Positions 43,231-52,300 of a stretch of DNA of 64,000 bases are shown in pieces. The notes below the pieces were generated by a model that was not told the origin of the DNA, did no database searches, and worked only from the letters and a program-made list of their open reading frames with translations. Source of the stretch: Sulfurimonas sp. HSL1-2 (GTDB lineage Bacteria > Campylobacterota > Campylobacteria > Campylobacterales > Sulfurimonadaceae). The translations under genes were made by a program, and so were the position numbers. The stretch's first letter is position 1. Every line of letters begins with the position of its first letter. The stretch covers positions 989,573-1,053,572 of the forward strand of contig NZ_CP147914.1 in the NCBI RefSeq assembly GCF_039645565.1, written 5' to 3'.

Positions 43231-44385
43231 CTAGACAGCCTGCTGCGGATCGTTGAAATAGATTCGTCGTTTGCCGCCGGGGTTTTTGAGGTTGGTGATC
43301 CAGTCGCTCGTTGAGAGCGCATAGCGGTCGCCGACGGCGGAAAAGTGCATGTAGCTTTTGTCAGGAGATGCCGGGGCTTCGTAGAGGCTGTGACCGGCAG
43401 CCGTCTGCCCCAGGAGCTCCAGCCCTGCAAGGGCGGGTATCTGTTCAGAAGCCTTCGTATACATCAGCTGCAGGGCGCTGTTGCCAAGACCGTAGGCGAC
43501 CGGTGCATGTTCGATGAAACAGGCATCCAGGGCCCAGTCGGAGAGGGCGGGGAGCTGGGTGAGCGTATAGAGCAGTTTATAGCCTTTCCCCTCGGCCTCC
43601 TGCTGCAAGGCATTAACCTGCTGCTCTGCCTGGCCTTTCTTGTGTTTCGGATAGACCTGGTAAAACTCCGACCCTTTGACGAGAACATCCTGGCGGTCGT
43701 CAAGCTCTCCGTATCCGCCGCCGATATCGGCATGAACCCCCAGCAGGGCGATCTCTTCCGTATTGGGCTCCGTCGTACCGTCCGCACGCTTGAGTGACTC
43801 CAGCGGGAAGTTGTGGCGGTGTTCGTCTTTGGCGGTCAGGTGAACGATCTTTTGGGCCGAGTCGTTCGAGAGATTCAGGTCAAAGCCGATGTTGACATCG
43901 TTGGCAAGGCCTATTGTCGCCACTGTATCGAAGAGGCCGACAAACCCGACGCGGACGTTTGCATCGTGTTTGTAAACGGCATTGACGCGGTTGATGAAGT
44001 CGCGCGCCTCGGCAGAACCCCGGCTGAAACCGAAGACATCGATGATGACGGTCTCACCGCCGTTTTGCCGTACAGCCGAACGGACCTTTTTGAGTTTGCG
44101 TTTGACGAAGCTTTTGGCATCACCCCCGAAGGCCATGTGGAGGGCGTCGTAATAGTCGTTTTTGGCCTTTTTCCGCTGCCGTATCGCCTCGACGGCCTTG
44201 GGAGAGAGGGTTTGCCCCTGTTTGTATTTTCCCGTGCCGACCCCCTGGGAATAGTAGGCGGTGTAGCCGCTGGCACGGTAGACTTTGTAGAGTTTGGCGA
44301 CGTTGCTCAGCGACCCGTCGCCGATGAGGTCATCGTTGTAGAGATTGTTACCCGTCCCGTCAAAAAATACGCCAAGCCGCATCAT
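43231..44385 (-). CDS. Second DUF2235 alpha/beta-hydrolase
   Basis: A 384-residue protein with N-terminal RLGVFFDGTGNNLYND and nucleophile motif GFSRGSA in VFGFSRGSAEARDF. A later Asp (GLFDTVATIG) and His (LGVHADIGGGY) are placed as in the DUF2235 protein at 35912. Overall similarity to Tle1-type lipase effectors is by these motifs. No immunity or secretion gene is adjacent. AAGGAG precedes the tandem ATGs. It is convergent with the transporter gene, eight bases apart. Confidence 0.8.
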   Translation of the reverse strand: MMRLGVFFDGTGNNLYNDDLIGDGSLSNVAKLYKVYRASGYTAYYSQGVGTGKYKQGQTLSPKAVEAIRQRKKAKNDYYDALHMAFGGDAKSFVKRKLKKVRSAVRQNGGETVIIDVFGFSRGSAEARDFINRVNAVYKHDANVRVGFVGLFDTVATIGLANDVNIGFDLNLSNDSAQKIVHLTAKDEHRHNFPLESLKRADGTTEPNTEEIALLGVHADIGGGYGELDDRQDVLVKGSEFYQVYPKHKKGQAEQQVNALQQEAEGKGYKLLYTLTQLPALSDWALDACFIEHAPVAYGLGNSALQLMYTKASEQIPALAGLELLGQTAAGHSLYEAPASPDKSYMHFSAVGDRYALSTSDWITNLKNPGGKRRIYFNDPQQAV

Positions 44386-44510
44386 CGCCTCTCCTTGTAG
44401 AAACTCTTTATAACACCATAAAATATTTTACATTTAATAATGCTTCACGGGAGATCGACGACGGTATGGAGCGCCGTCGGAGGGGAAAAAAGGAGCGTGG
44501 CCCTGGTGCG

Positions 44511-45581
44511 TTATCCGAGTGTCGGGTAATCCAGGTAGCCCTTTTCATCCTGGGTGTAGAAGGTGTCGGGGTCCGGTTCGTTCAGCGGTGCATCGGTCTT
44601 GAAGCGTTCCGGCAGGTCGGGGTTGGCGATGTAGAGCATCCCGTAAGCAACGGCGTCGGCGAGTCCGTCGGCGATGGCGGCATTGCCTCTGGCTTTGTCA
44701 TAGCCGCCGCAGGTAATAAGCACTCCCTTGTAGGCGTCGCGCAGAGCGGCAAGTTCGACGACGTTCGCCCCGTGGCGGATATCGCCTTCCAGGGCATCGA
44801 CAATATGCACGTACGCCAGCTGATGGTCACTCAGGCGGTTGAGCACGTAGGTAAAAAGCGTCTGGGGATCGGAATCGCTCATGTCGTTAAAGGTCCCGCT
44901 GGGGGAGAGCCGCACACCAGTACGGTCGGCGCCGATGGCGGCGCTGACGCCTTCAACGATTTCGAGCAGGAAGCGGCTGCGGTTTTCGACGGAACCGCCG
45001 TAAGCATCTTCGCGCTTGTTCGTGCCGTCGCGCAGGAACTGGTCGATAAGGTAGCCGTTGGCACCGTGGATCTCGACGCCGTCACACCCGGCGGCAATGG
45101 CGTTTTTCGCCCCGGCGACAAACTGGGCGACGATCTCCGGGATCTCCGTTGTTTCGAGGGGGCGCGGGGTGACAAACTCCTGCATCCCTTCGAAGGTGTA
45201 GGTCTCTCCTGCCGGTTTGACCGGCGAAGGGGCGAGGGGAAGTTCGCCGCCCAGGAATGAGGGGTGGGAGATCCGGCCCACATGCCACAGCTGCATATAG
45301 AGCTTCCCGCCTTTTGCATGCACGGCCTGTGTCACCTGTTTCCATGACTCCGTCTGTTCAGGCGTATAGATGCCCGGTGTCGCGGGGTAGCCTATTCCCA
45401 TCGGGGAGACCATGGTCGCTTCGCTGATGATCAGCCCGGCAGAGGCCCGCTGGGCATAGTAGTCGGCCATCATGGCGTTGGCCCGGTGATCTTCTACACT
45501 GCGGCAGCGGGTCAACGGCGCCATAACAATGCGGTTTTGAAGGGTGATGCTCCCGACGTTCAGCGGTGAAAAGAGATCCAT
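44511..45581 (-). CDS. nemA: Old Yellow Enzyme family alkene reductase
   Basis: A 356-residue FMN-dependent ene-reductase. It has the family opening PLNVGSITLQNRIVMAPLTR, the substrate-binding pair in VEIHGANGYLIDQFLRDG (His-X2-Asn) and the flavin-binding segment LLITCGGYDKARG. It reduces activated C=C bonds, and related enzymes act on N-ethylmaleimide, nitrate esters or quinones. AGGAG precedes the ATG. Monocistronic by spacing. Confidence 0.92.
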   Translation of the reverse strand: MDLFSPLNVGSITLQNRIVMAPLTRCRSVEDHRANAMMADYYAQRASAGLIISEATMVSPMGIGYPATPGIYTPEQTESWKQVTQAVHAKGGKLYMQLWHVGRISHPSFLGGELPLAPSPVKPAGETYTFEGMQEFVTPRPLETTEIPEIVAQFVAGAKNAIAAGCDGVEIHGANGYLIDQFLRDGTNKREDAYGGSVENRSRFLLEIVEGVSAAIGADRTGVRLSPSGTFNDMSDSDPQTLFTYVLNRLSDHQLAYVHIVDALEGDIRHGANVVELAALRDAYKGVLITCGGYDKARGNAAIADGLADAVAYGMLYIANPDLPERFKTDAPLNEPDPDTFYTQDEKGYLDYPTLG

Positions 45582-45677
45582 TGTAGTGCTCCTGTGTGGT
45601 GATGGGCCATTATTTCATGACGGGTGTAACAGCTCTATTAAAAACCGGCGGCAATTCGGGGTATTAAAGATGCGAAG

Positions 45678-46595
45678 CTAGAGACGGTGGTGATGATGAA
45701 TTGCCTTGACAGCCTCGCGTGCGAAATTGAGCGCATTGATGCTGTAGGTCAGATCGTTGAAGGTCCATGAAAAAGGCTGGAAAAAACCGCCGTTTAGGAC
45801 GGCGATATAGATAGTGTCCCCGACGAAAGCGATGCGGGGAAAAACGCGGTATTTCTTGATAAGCGCTTCGAGCTTTTCCATCACGGTATGCGAGAGCAGA
45901 AAGTTGGCCTCGATGGGATCGCTTCCGTGGACGACATACTCTTTTTCAAAGCCGCTGCTGTCAAGACGTATTTGTTCCAGTCCGCGGTACATCCGCTTTG
46001 GCTGCAGCCCGTGACCGAGAAAACCGAGGTGCTTTTCCGCCAGGTCGAAGGAGACGATCGTTGTTCCCGCTACCGGTCGGCGGGCCGCCGTCACGACGAA
46101 CAGGCCACCGAGTACCGGAACTTTTTCCCCCTTTTCGTGATGCTCGAGCATGACGTGCGACATGCTGACCGGGAGGCCGTCATTGTCATAGGTAAGCAGG
46201 TTGTTGGCTTCATAGGTCTTGGCGGGAAAATCATCCACCAGTTTCGATGCGAGGATGTCGCGATAGGAGATGCCCCTGTAGGGGTTGTACTTCAGTCCGG
46301 GATCAAATGCACGGAGCAGCGGAGCGGCGACGAGACGCTGAAAGCTCTTAAGGGTCCGTCGGCTTCTTCCCGGTTTCCGCCTGGTAGCAAGGATGCTGTA
46401 TATCAGTACGAAAAAAAGCAGTACGAGGAGGGCGATCTTGGGTTTTCCCGCGAGGAGCAGGACGGCCGTCACCGCAAAAAGGGTGGTAAAGAGGGCGGCT
46501 TTGAGCGTGCCATTGACAGGTACAGTGCCTTCGGAGGGGATGTTCGGCCGGATCTCCTGCTCGAAGACGCGTTCCAGTTCTGCCAATGTCTTCAA
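45678..46595 (-). CDS. DUF3137-family membrane protein
   Basis: About 305 residues. Two adjacent membrane helices (LKAALFTTLFAVTAVLLLA and ALLVLLFFVLIYSILA) precede a cytoplasmic domain with GISYRDILASKLVDDF and the GTTIVSFDL segment typical of DUF3137. I place the start at TTG 46595, which has AAAGGAG seven bases upstream, rather than at the TTG 30 bases before. -10 TATAAT on the minus strand lies at 46641-46646. Function unknown. Confidence 0.8.
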   Translation of the reverse strand: MKTLAELERVFEQEIRPNIPSEGTVPVNGTLKAALFTTLFAVTAVLLLAGKPKIALLVLLFFVLIYSILATRRKPGRSRRTLKSFQRLVAAPLLRAFDPGLKYNPYRGISYRDILASKLVDDFPAKTYEANNLLTYDNDGLPVSMSHVMLEHHEKGEKVPVLGGLFVVTAARRPVAGTTIVSFDLAEKHLGFLGHGLQPKRMYRGLEQIRLDSSGFEKEYVVHGSDPIEANFLLSHTVMEKLEALIKKYRVFPRIAFVGDTIYIAVLNGGFFQPFSWTFNDLTYSINALNFAREAVKAIHHHHRL

Positions 46596-46780
46596 ATCGC
46601 CGCTCCTTTGTACCGATCTAAACAAGATCTTTTATAGGAGATTATATCGAAGGTCCGCCGCACCGCTCTGCGGAACATACTGCTTTGGCGGAATCGCTAT
46701 TATGACGCCATACGAACGGGCGGTGCCGAAGACGACGGGTTATAATAGGGCAGAACAGATGTAAGGGGAGGAAAGAGCCT

Positions 46781-47401
46781 ATGAAGCTCGACAAACTCAA
46801 AACGGCCGAAGCGGAATTCTTCGCGATGTACCCCGGCGGTTTCAGGGATGAAGCCCTTCTCCCCGTTGTCAAACGGCATCACAGCGAGGAGATCGGCCGA
46901 CAGGTCGAAACACTTTTTGCCGAAAACGCCTTTGGGCAGCCTGACGAAGTGTGCGACAATTTCGCAAAGATCGTCTCCAAATCCTCCATGATCTCCTTTT
47001 TCGAGAAACCGCGCGTGCGCGACATGGTCAAACAGATGAGCCCGGAGCAGAAAGATATGCTCTCCATCGCGCTGTACGAACTGCTGCACGGTAACGAAGA
47101 AGAGGGTTTTGAGGGGCTTGTTGAGGTGTTGTCGTATTACAAGCTGGCGAAATGGTCGCTGGTTTCCATGCTGCCGTACTATTACAACCGCCGCAAGGCG
47201 TTCTTCATCAAGCCGACGACGACCAAGAACATTCTCAAACACTTCGAAATAGGCGGACTGGTGTACAAGCCGCGCCCGGCGTACGCCTTTTATAAAGGCT
47301 ATTCAAAAGTGCTCAACGAGATGAAAAAACGCGTGGACCCTTCGCTGGGAAAAGACAACGCTGCGTTTACCGGTTTTTTGATGATGACGATGGGGGAGTA
47401 G
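46781..47401 (+). CDS. Hypothetical helical protein
   Basis: A 206-residue soluble, helical protein with many aromatic and basic residues toward the end (YYYNRRKAFFIKPTTTKN). GGGGAGG precedes the ATG and TATAAT lies at 46741-46746, so expression signals are good. It appears conserved in style (no low complexity), but I recognise no domain. Divergent from the DUF3137 gene. Confidence 0.65.
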   Translation: MKLDKLKTAEAEFFAMYPGGFRDEALLPVVKRHHSEEIGRQVETLFAENAFGQPDEVCDNFAKIVSKSSMISFFEKPRVRDMVKQMSPEQKDMLSIALYELLHGNEEEGFEGLVEVLSYYKLAKWSLVSMLPYYYNRRKAFFIKPTTTKNILKHFEIGGLVYKPRPAYAFYKGYSKVLNEMKKRVDPSLGKDNAAFTGFLMMTMGE

Positions 47402-47430
47402 GGCGCAGCCGCCCTGTTAAAGGCAATAGC

Positions 47431-48777
47431 TCAATTGCCCAGCACGTTTGCTTCGGAATCGTCGAGGTTGTACCAATCGACGTTACGGGTGATGTACATG
47501 ACCGTCCCCAGGACGCCTAGAAGTCCGAGGCTGCCCATCAGAAGGGCATAGTCTTCAAGCTGTAGCACGATATAGAGATAGGCGTAAAGCACGACGAGAA
47601 TACCGAAAACGATGCGTGTGAAGAATCTGTTCCTGACGATGCCATGGGAGTAGGCCGTAATCATGAGGGTGATCGACGCGGCAGAGAGAATATAGGCCAG
47701 ATCGAAGTTCAGCTGTTCGGAGACAGAGAGCAATAGGACGTAGAACAGGACAATGGCCAGGCCGATGAGCAGGTACTGGATCGGGTGGATGCGTTTTTTG
47801 CTCAGGACGTCAGAGAAAAAGAATGCCGCGAAGGTAAAGACGATGAACATCAGGGCGTATTTGGACATACGGGTAGCCCTTTGGTATACGTCGGCGGTGA
47901 TAAGGAGGCTGACGCCCGAAGAAGCGTCTTCGAGGGTGTAGGCGTTCCCTAGCCAAACCTGTGGGAAGTTTCGGTTCAAATGAAGTAGTTTCCAGTGTGC
48001 GGAGAAGCCGTCGTCCGTCACCTTCCTTGACACGGGCAGGAATGCGCCGTCGAAACTCGGAGAAGGCCAGCCGGATTTCAGGTTGATCTCGGTGAGCTCG
48101 CCTACGGGGACGAAGTGCAGCTGCTCGCTTCCGTTGAGGTTGAGTTTCAGGCTGAAAGCGTTATCCGTGTCCGCGGGGGAGAGCGGGATGATCCTGCTGA
48201 CGCCGGATGCGGCGAGATCGGTTGTTTTCAGACCGGGATCGAGCGCGTAGTGTTTGGTGTCAAACGTGACGTCGATGACATCCTGTATCCCTTTCATATC
48301 GGTGATTCCGACGGAAAGAATGGCGTTTTCCCAAAGGATGTCTTTTGTGTTGATGTTCAGCATTTCCAGATCGGGGAGCGAAAAGTTGCCCGTCAGTGTA
48401 ATTTGGGCGTTGTACAAGACGGCTTCATAGATGCTCCGGTACCGGATATGCGAGTCGATGTTGCCTGAAATTTTCAGCCGTTTGGGAAGCAGGTGGATGT
48501 ACCGGATCACACGTTCCGTTTTCCCGTTTTCACCTTTGACCAACGTGTTGTAAGGGACAGTGAAGTAGGGACCGGTGATGGTCTGATCGCTGCCCCATTT
48601 CTGATTGATCTCCTGAACGACGGCGTCACGCCGCGTTTCGCGTTCGTCAATGACGGAAGAGACCATCAGCAGCGGGATCAGCAGTACCAGGATTATGACG
48701 CCGATCGTAATAATCTTGAGCGTTGCGGAATTGCTGAAATTGATGCCGGGCTTCGGGGGAGTGTCTTTGGCTTCGAT
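47431..48777 (-). CDS. creD: CreD-like inner-membrane protein (probable ATC start)
   Basis: About 448 residues if translation begins at ATC 48777. N-terminal helix (TIGVIILVLLIPLL), then the CreD signature MVSSVIDERETRRDAVVQEI, a beta-rich periplasmic domain with GSDQTITGPYFTVPY, and six C-terminal helices. No ATG, GTG or TTG exists between the in-frame stop at 48825 and the internal ATG at 48666, which would delete the first membrane helix. AAGGAG lies five bases before the ATC. CreD proteins affect envelope integrity and beta-lactam or colicin tolerance in enterobacteria; no CreBC pair is adjacent. Confidence 0.8.
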   Translation of the reverse strand: MEAKDTPPKPGINFSNSATLKIITIGVIILVLLIPLLMVSSVIDERETRRDAVVQEINQKWGSDQTITGPYFTVPYNTLVKGENGKTERVIRYIHLLPKRLKISGNIDSHIRYRSIYEAVLYNAQITLTGNFSLPDLEMLNINTKDILWENAILSVGITDMKGIQDVIDVTFDTKHYALDPGLKTTDLAASGVSRIIPLSPADTDNAFSLKLNLNGSEQLHFVPVGELTEINLKSGWPSPSFDGAFLPVSRKVTDDGFSAHWKLLHLNRNFPQVWLGNAYTLEDASSGVSLLITADVYQRATRMSKYALMFIVFTFAAFFFSDVLSKKRIHPIQYLLIGLAIVLFYVLLLSVSEQLNFDLAYILSAASITLMITAYSHGIVRNRFFTRIVFGILVVLYAYLYIVLQLEDYALLMGSLGLLGVLGTVMYITRNVDWYNLDDSEANVLGN

Positions 48778-48905
48778 GCGCTCTCCTTCACAGGTAGGTT
48801 GTGCCTCTGGGGTAGGATGATTCTATAGAAGACAACCTTAAACTTGTGGCAACGAAACCGGTGCAGCTTGCACGCCACTTGCATATGACGCACAAAGGAG
48901 TCAAC

Positions 48906-50102
48906 GTGATCATTAAAGCCAACGTTCTCTACGACGGCCGCACGCGCCGGGAAGCATGTTATGTCCATATCGAGGGCAACCACATCAAAGCCGTGACGGA
49001 GAGGGCGGAGCGGTACGATTTCGAAGGGATCGTCACTCCTGCCTTTGTCGATCCGCACTCCCATATCGGGATGTTCCGGGAAGGCGAACCCTCCTCAGAG
49101 GCCGAAGGTAACGACATGACTGACCAGATCCAGCCGTTGAACGAGCCGCTGCAGAGCATTTATATGGATGATCCGGCTTTGACATATGCCATTGATTTCG
49201 GCGTGCTCTACAGCTGCATCGTCCCAGGCAGCGGCAACGTCATCGGCGGGAAGACGACCGTCATACGCCATTTTGCGTCAAACGTCGATGGTGCGCTGGT
49301 TAAATACCTGGGATACAAGATGGCGCTGGGCTACAACCCGACATCGACGCGGCAGTGGAAAGGAACGCGTCCCAATACGCGCATGGGGGTCAATGCACTC
49401 CTTGAAGAGCGTTTTGATACGCTGCTGGCCCGGGAAAAAAAAGTGCGTACTGCCCGCGATATCGCCCTGCTCGAGCTGGACGAAAGCGCTGATGGAGAGC
49501 TCCTTGCCCTCAAACATGAGCAGATCGAGGCGGACTACCATGCCGCCTTCACTGCGACGGAACATGCGCTGCTGGACCTGCTGCAGGGGAACAAACTCGT
49601 CAAGATCCACGTCCACAAAGAGGACGATGCACTTTATCTGATCGAGTTGGTCAAAAAGTACGGATTGCGCGCCAGCGCGGAGCATTGCATGGATATTCAT
49701 CACCGCCATATCTTCGAAGCCCTCGATGCGGCGGGAATCCCGGTTGTCTTTGGACCGTTGGGAAGCGTCGGGTATAAAACCGAGCTCAAACACGCCTCGT
49801 ATAAGAACGTCTCCGAGCTGGTCGGGGCAAAGGTGCCGATGGCGGTCATGAGCGATCATCCCGTCATCCATGCACACACCCTTCGTGATGCGTCGCAATA
49901 CTTTATGATCGCCGGTCTCGATGCGACGGATGCGATCAACCTTCTTACCCGGGAAAATGCCCGTGCCATCGATATGGACGCGGAGCTCGGCACCATCGAG
50001 CCGGGCAAATGGGCCTCGCTGTTGTTATGGGACCGTGAGCCGATGATGCTCGGCGCCATCCCCCGCGTCGTTATCGGCGAAGGGCGTGTACTGCGGCAAT
50101 AA
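48906..50102 (+). CDS. Amidohydrolase, imidazolonepropionase-like
   Basis: About 398 residues. Metal-site motifs of the amidohydrolase superfamily: VDPHSHIG (HxH), KIHVHKEDD (His on strand 5), SAEHCMDIHH (strand 6) and MSDHPV (Asp on strand 8). The C-terminal strand domain (GTIEPGKWASLLLWDREP) is typical. Substrate not predictable. GTG at 48906 is preferred because AAAGGAG lies five bases upstream. It is divergent from creD. Confidence 0.85.
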   Translation: MIIKANVLYDGRTRREACYVHIEGNHIKAVTERAERYDFEGIVTPAFVDPHSHIGMFREGEPSSEAEGNDMTDQIQPLNEPLQSIYMDDPALTYAIDFGVLYSCIVPGSGNVIGGKTTVIRHFASNVDGALVKYLGYKMALGYNPTSTRQWKGTRPNTRMGVNALLEERFDTLLAREKKVRTARDIALLELDESADGELLALKHEQIEADYHAAFTATEHALLDLLQGNKLVKIHVHKEDDALYLIELVKKYGLRASAEHCMDIHHRHIFEALDAAGIPVVFGPLGSVGYKTELKHASYKNVSELVGAKVPMAVMSDHPVIHAHTLRDASQYFMIAGLDATDAINLLTRENARAIDMDAELGTIEPGKWASLLLWDREPMMLGAIPRVVIGEGRVLRQ

Positions 50103-50204
50103 GTGCTCGGCAAAACCTATCGACGTACCGTTAGCAAAACGCGGATGGATAATGTTCACACAGAGAGGCTGGTGCTAATGTCGGACGGAAGATATGGGGG
50201 ATCA

Positions 50205-50236
50205 ACCCGTTCCCACACGAGGATTCGGGAACGGGT
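50205..50236. repeat. Hairpin between convergent genes
   Basis: ACCCGTTCCC (50205-50214) and GGGAACGGGT (50227-50236) form a perfect 10-bp stem. It sits just after the stop of the DUF3617 gene (minus strand) and 100 bases after the amidohydrolase. No T-run on either side, so it may protect mRNA 3' ends or pause polymerase. Confidence 0.5.
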
Positions 50237-50244
50237 CTGGAGGG

Positions 50245-50655
50245 TTATTCGCAGGGGCCGAGGTATTTGCCGATCATCGTCGTTGTCATGGACATGGCAC
50301 CCATGCCCGTATCGGTGTGCATGTTCATTTTTCCCTGGAAGTTTTCGCCCGTATAGGTGATGGAGCCGTCGCCTTTGGAATTTTCGCATTCGAAACGCCA
50401 GGAAACGGTGTCGCCGTCAACCTTCTGCTCCATCACTTTACAGCCGTCATTGTCGTTCTTCTGCATCGGAACGCGGTCCTGCGCGCTCAGGCACTGCTCG
50501 AAAGTCGTGGCCGGAATCTGCATCGGCATCCCCTGCATCTCCGTTTTACTGGTGATGGACCATTTTCCCTCTTTGAAGTCCGGTCCTGCCGGTTCCGAAG
50601 AACAGGCGCTGAAGAGGAATCCGGAACAGATTAAGGCGGTAAGTACCGATCGCAT
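50245..50655 (-). CDS. DUF3617-like lipoprotein
   Basis: A 136-residue protein with lipoprotein signal (RSVLTALICSGFLFSAC). The DUF3617 pattern is present: FKEGKWSITSKTEMQGMPM, a Cys near 60, GCKVMEQKVDGDTVSW and a final KYLGPC. ATG at 50655 has AAGGA six bases upstream. Envelope protein of unknown role. Confidence 0.8.
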   Translation of the reverse strand: MRSVLTALICSGFLFSACSSEPAGPDFKEGKWSITSKTEMQGMPMQIPATTFEQCLSAQDRVPMQKNDNDGCKVMEQKVDGDTVSWRFECENSKGDGSITYTGENFQGKMNMHTDTGMGAMSMTTTMIGKYLGPCE

Positions 50656-50837
50656 ATAACATCCTTGTGCATTAATTTTCGGGCCATTGTAATATATTTT
50701 TGTGACAATCGCAAACCGAACATTGAACGGTGTGACGATGTGTAATGTTGTTAAGGTTACTTGCGTTAGGGTTACTTTATACAGACGGTTTGGTACGGCA
50801 CCGTACCCGCCTGTCAACCAACGTTTAAAGGATTCCT

Positions 50838-51893
50838 ATGCTGAAAATGAAATGGGCGCTGATAGCCGTGATGCTGCTGGCGGTCGCCAACACGGCCGGA
50901 GCAGCCGGAAATGAAAATGGCGGGCTTTTCCATAAAAAAGTCCAGTTATACAACGGAAAGCGCAGTGATCCCTACACGGTCTTTTACCCCATAGAGGTTA
51001 CCGAACCGGGGCGGGTGACGTTCGACATCAAGATAACGAACTACACCCATGAGCAGGTCGACCAGCAAAAACGGAACTCCCCTTTCCGCTGGGTGTTTGT
51101 CGATTCGCGTTTTCTTAACGGCAAAGAGCCGATGAAAAAGAGCACCTTTCAGGAGTGGGCGCAAAAAGCGAATAAATATAATCCGGTCGAGTACATTGCC
51201 GGTGACGAGATCCGGGGCGTCTACAAAAGCCTTAAAACGCTCTCAGACTCCATCTTCGGCAAAAAGAAAAAGAAAAAGCTTCCGGCGTATTACCGCCGCG
51301 GAAATGCCCATGTCACGCTTGCCGACGGCCGTTCGACGCCGCCGCACTACGACATCGACCAGATGGAGCTGATGGAGACGCAGGGGATGTACTTCATCGT
51401 CCTGCACAACTACGATACGCAGCTGGCACCGGAGTTCGAGGTCAAGATCTCCTACCCCGGCAAACAGCAGTTTGTCGACGAGGAGCTTCAGCCCAAACCG
51501 ATGGACCTCGGCATCCTGCAGATGGGACAGCGCAAGGGAAGCGGAAAACTCTTTGTGACGCTTCAGAATTTCGGTGAGGGCACCATCGCCGATGAGGTCT
51601 ATGCGCGCAAAGGAAAGGATGCCCTGACACTGATGCTGACGATCGACGGCAAATCATGGGGCGGGGTGACGCTGGCCGGTCTTGATGAGCGCAAACGCCT
51701 GGCGAAACCGGGCGGGAAGGTGACGTATACGTTCGAGAACCTTGCATTGAAAGACGGCATGAAAATCACTGCGTCGCTGAATATGCCGCGTTTCGAGGAT
51801 ACGAACCGCCGTAACAACCGTATGAATACGACGGTCTCCGTCGAACAGACGCTCAAGCCGGTGACGCAGCCGCGCCCGATGCAGGCGCAGTAA
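50838..51893 (+). CDS. Exported beta-rich protein of unknown function
   Basis: A 351-residue protein with a signal peptide (WALIAVMLLAVANTAGAAG). The N-terminal beta domain resembles pre-peptidase-type domains (YTVFYPIEVTEPGRVTFDIK), a Lys-rich loop (FGKKKKKKLP) follows, and the C-terminal part (240-335) looks CARDB-like (LFVTLQNFGEGTIADEVYAR; NRRNNRMNTTV). It probably binds a periplasmic or surface partner. AAAGGA precedes the ATG. No close family recalled. Confidence 0.65.
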   Translation: MLKMKWALIAVMLLAVANTAGAAGNENGGLFHKKVQLYNGKRSDPYTVFYPIEVTEPGRVTFDIKITNYTHEQVDQQKRNSPFRWVFVDSRFLNGKEPMKKSTFQEWAQKANKYNPVEYIAGDEIRGVYKSLKTLSDSIFGKKKKKKLPAYYRRGNAHVTLADGRSTPPHYDIDQMELMETQGMYFIVLHNYDTQLAPEFEVKISYPGKQQFVDEELQPKPMDLGILQMGQRKGSGKLFVTLQNFGEGTIADEVYARKGKDALTLMLTIDGKSWGGVTLAGLDERKRLAKPGGKVTYTFENLALKDGMKITASLNMPRFEDTNRRNNRMNTTVSVEQTLKPVTQPRPMQAQ

Positions 51894-51911
51894 ACAGAAA
51901 AGCGTACGCGC

Positions 51912-52214
51912 TTAAAGCGGCGCGCGGTCTATTTTGCTCAGAACATCATTGGTCCGGAAGATAACGGAGCGGATGTTCTGAATGCCGAACGAGGTCAGGC
52001 GCGCCTCGTGTTTTTCAAGATAGCGGCGGGCATCCGCTTCGTTGTCGAAGAGGTAGATTCCCCCTGCGATTTTTTCGCTTTCGGATTCGGTCCAGATCTT
52101 CCAGACCATTCCTTCCTCCTGCGCAATGTCTTCCGCGAGAGGGCGCATCGCTTCGCTCATCTCCGCTCCGAACGGTCCCTCATAGGGAAAATCGACTTGA
52201 AGAAGAAAATTCAT
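51912..52214 (-). CDS. YdhR-like monooxygenase-fold protein
   Basis: A 100-residue ferredoxin-like dimeric alpha/beta-barrel protein. MNFLLQVDFPYEGPFGAEMS, then EEGMVWKIWTESESEKIAGG and YLFDNEADARRYLEKHEARL match the putative monooxygenase YdhR family. It is divergent from a MarR regulator with an operator-like palindrome between them, so it is probably the target gene of that regulator. Confidence 0.85.
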   Translation of the reverse strand: MNFLLQVDFPYEGPFGAEMSEAMRPLAEDIAQEEGMVWKIWTESESEKIAGGIYLFDNEADARRYLEKHEARLTSFGIQNIRSVIFRTNDVLSKIDRAPL

Positions 52215-52261
52215 AGTACTTCCTTTTTGATTGTTGAAGCCTGCTGACAGGTTGGCGGAAG

Positions 52262-52267
52262 TATAAT
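52262..52267 (+). promoter_or_regulatory. -10 element of the marR-type gene
   Basis: TATAAT 33 bases before the ATG at 52300, with the palindrome at 52282-52300 just downstream of the predicted transcription start. That is a place suited to autorepression. Confidence 0.55.
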
Positions 52268-52281
52268 CAACCCATCAATTT

Positions 52282-52300
52282 TTGTCAACTAGGTTTACAA
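52282..52300. promoter_or_regulatory. MarR-type operator palindrome
   Basis: TTGTCAAC-TAG-GTTTACAA is an inverted repeat with 7 of 8 matching positions. It overlaps the ATG of the MarR-type gene and lies between it and the divergent ydhR-like gene. Size and A/T-rich arms fit MarR operators. Confidence 0.6.

Noticed and set aside
35912-44385. Type VI secretion cluster
   Set aside because: DUF2235 proteins can be T6SS effectors, but no Tss, Hcp, VgrG, PAAR or immunity gene is seen.
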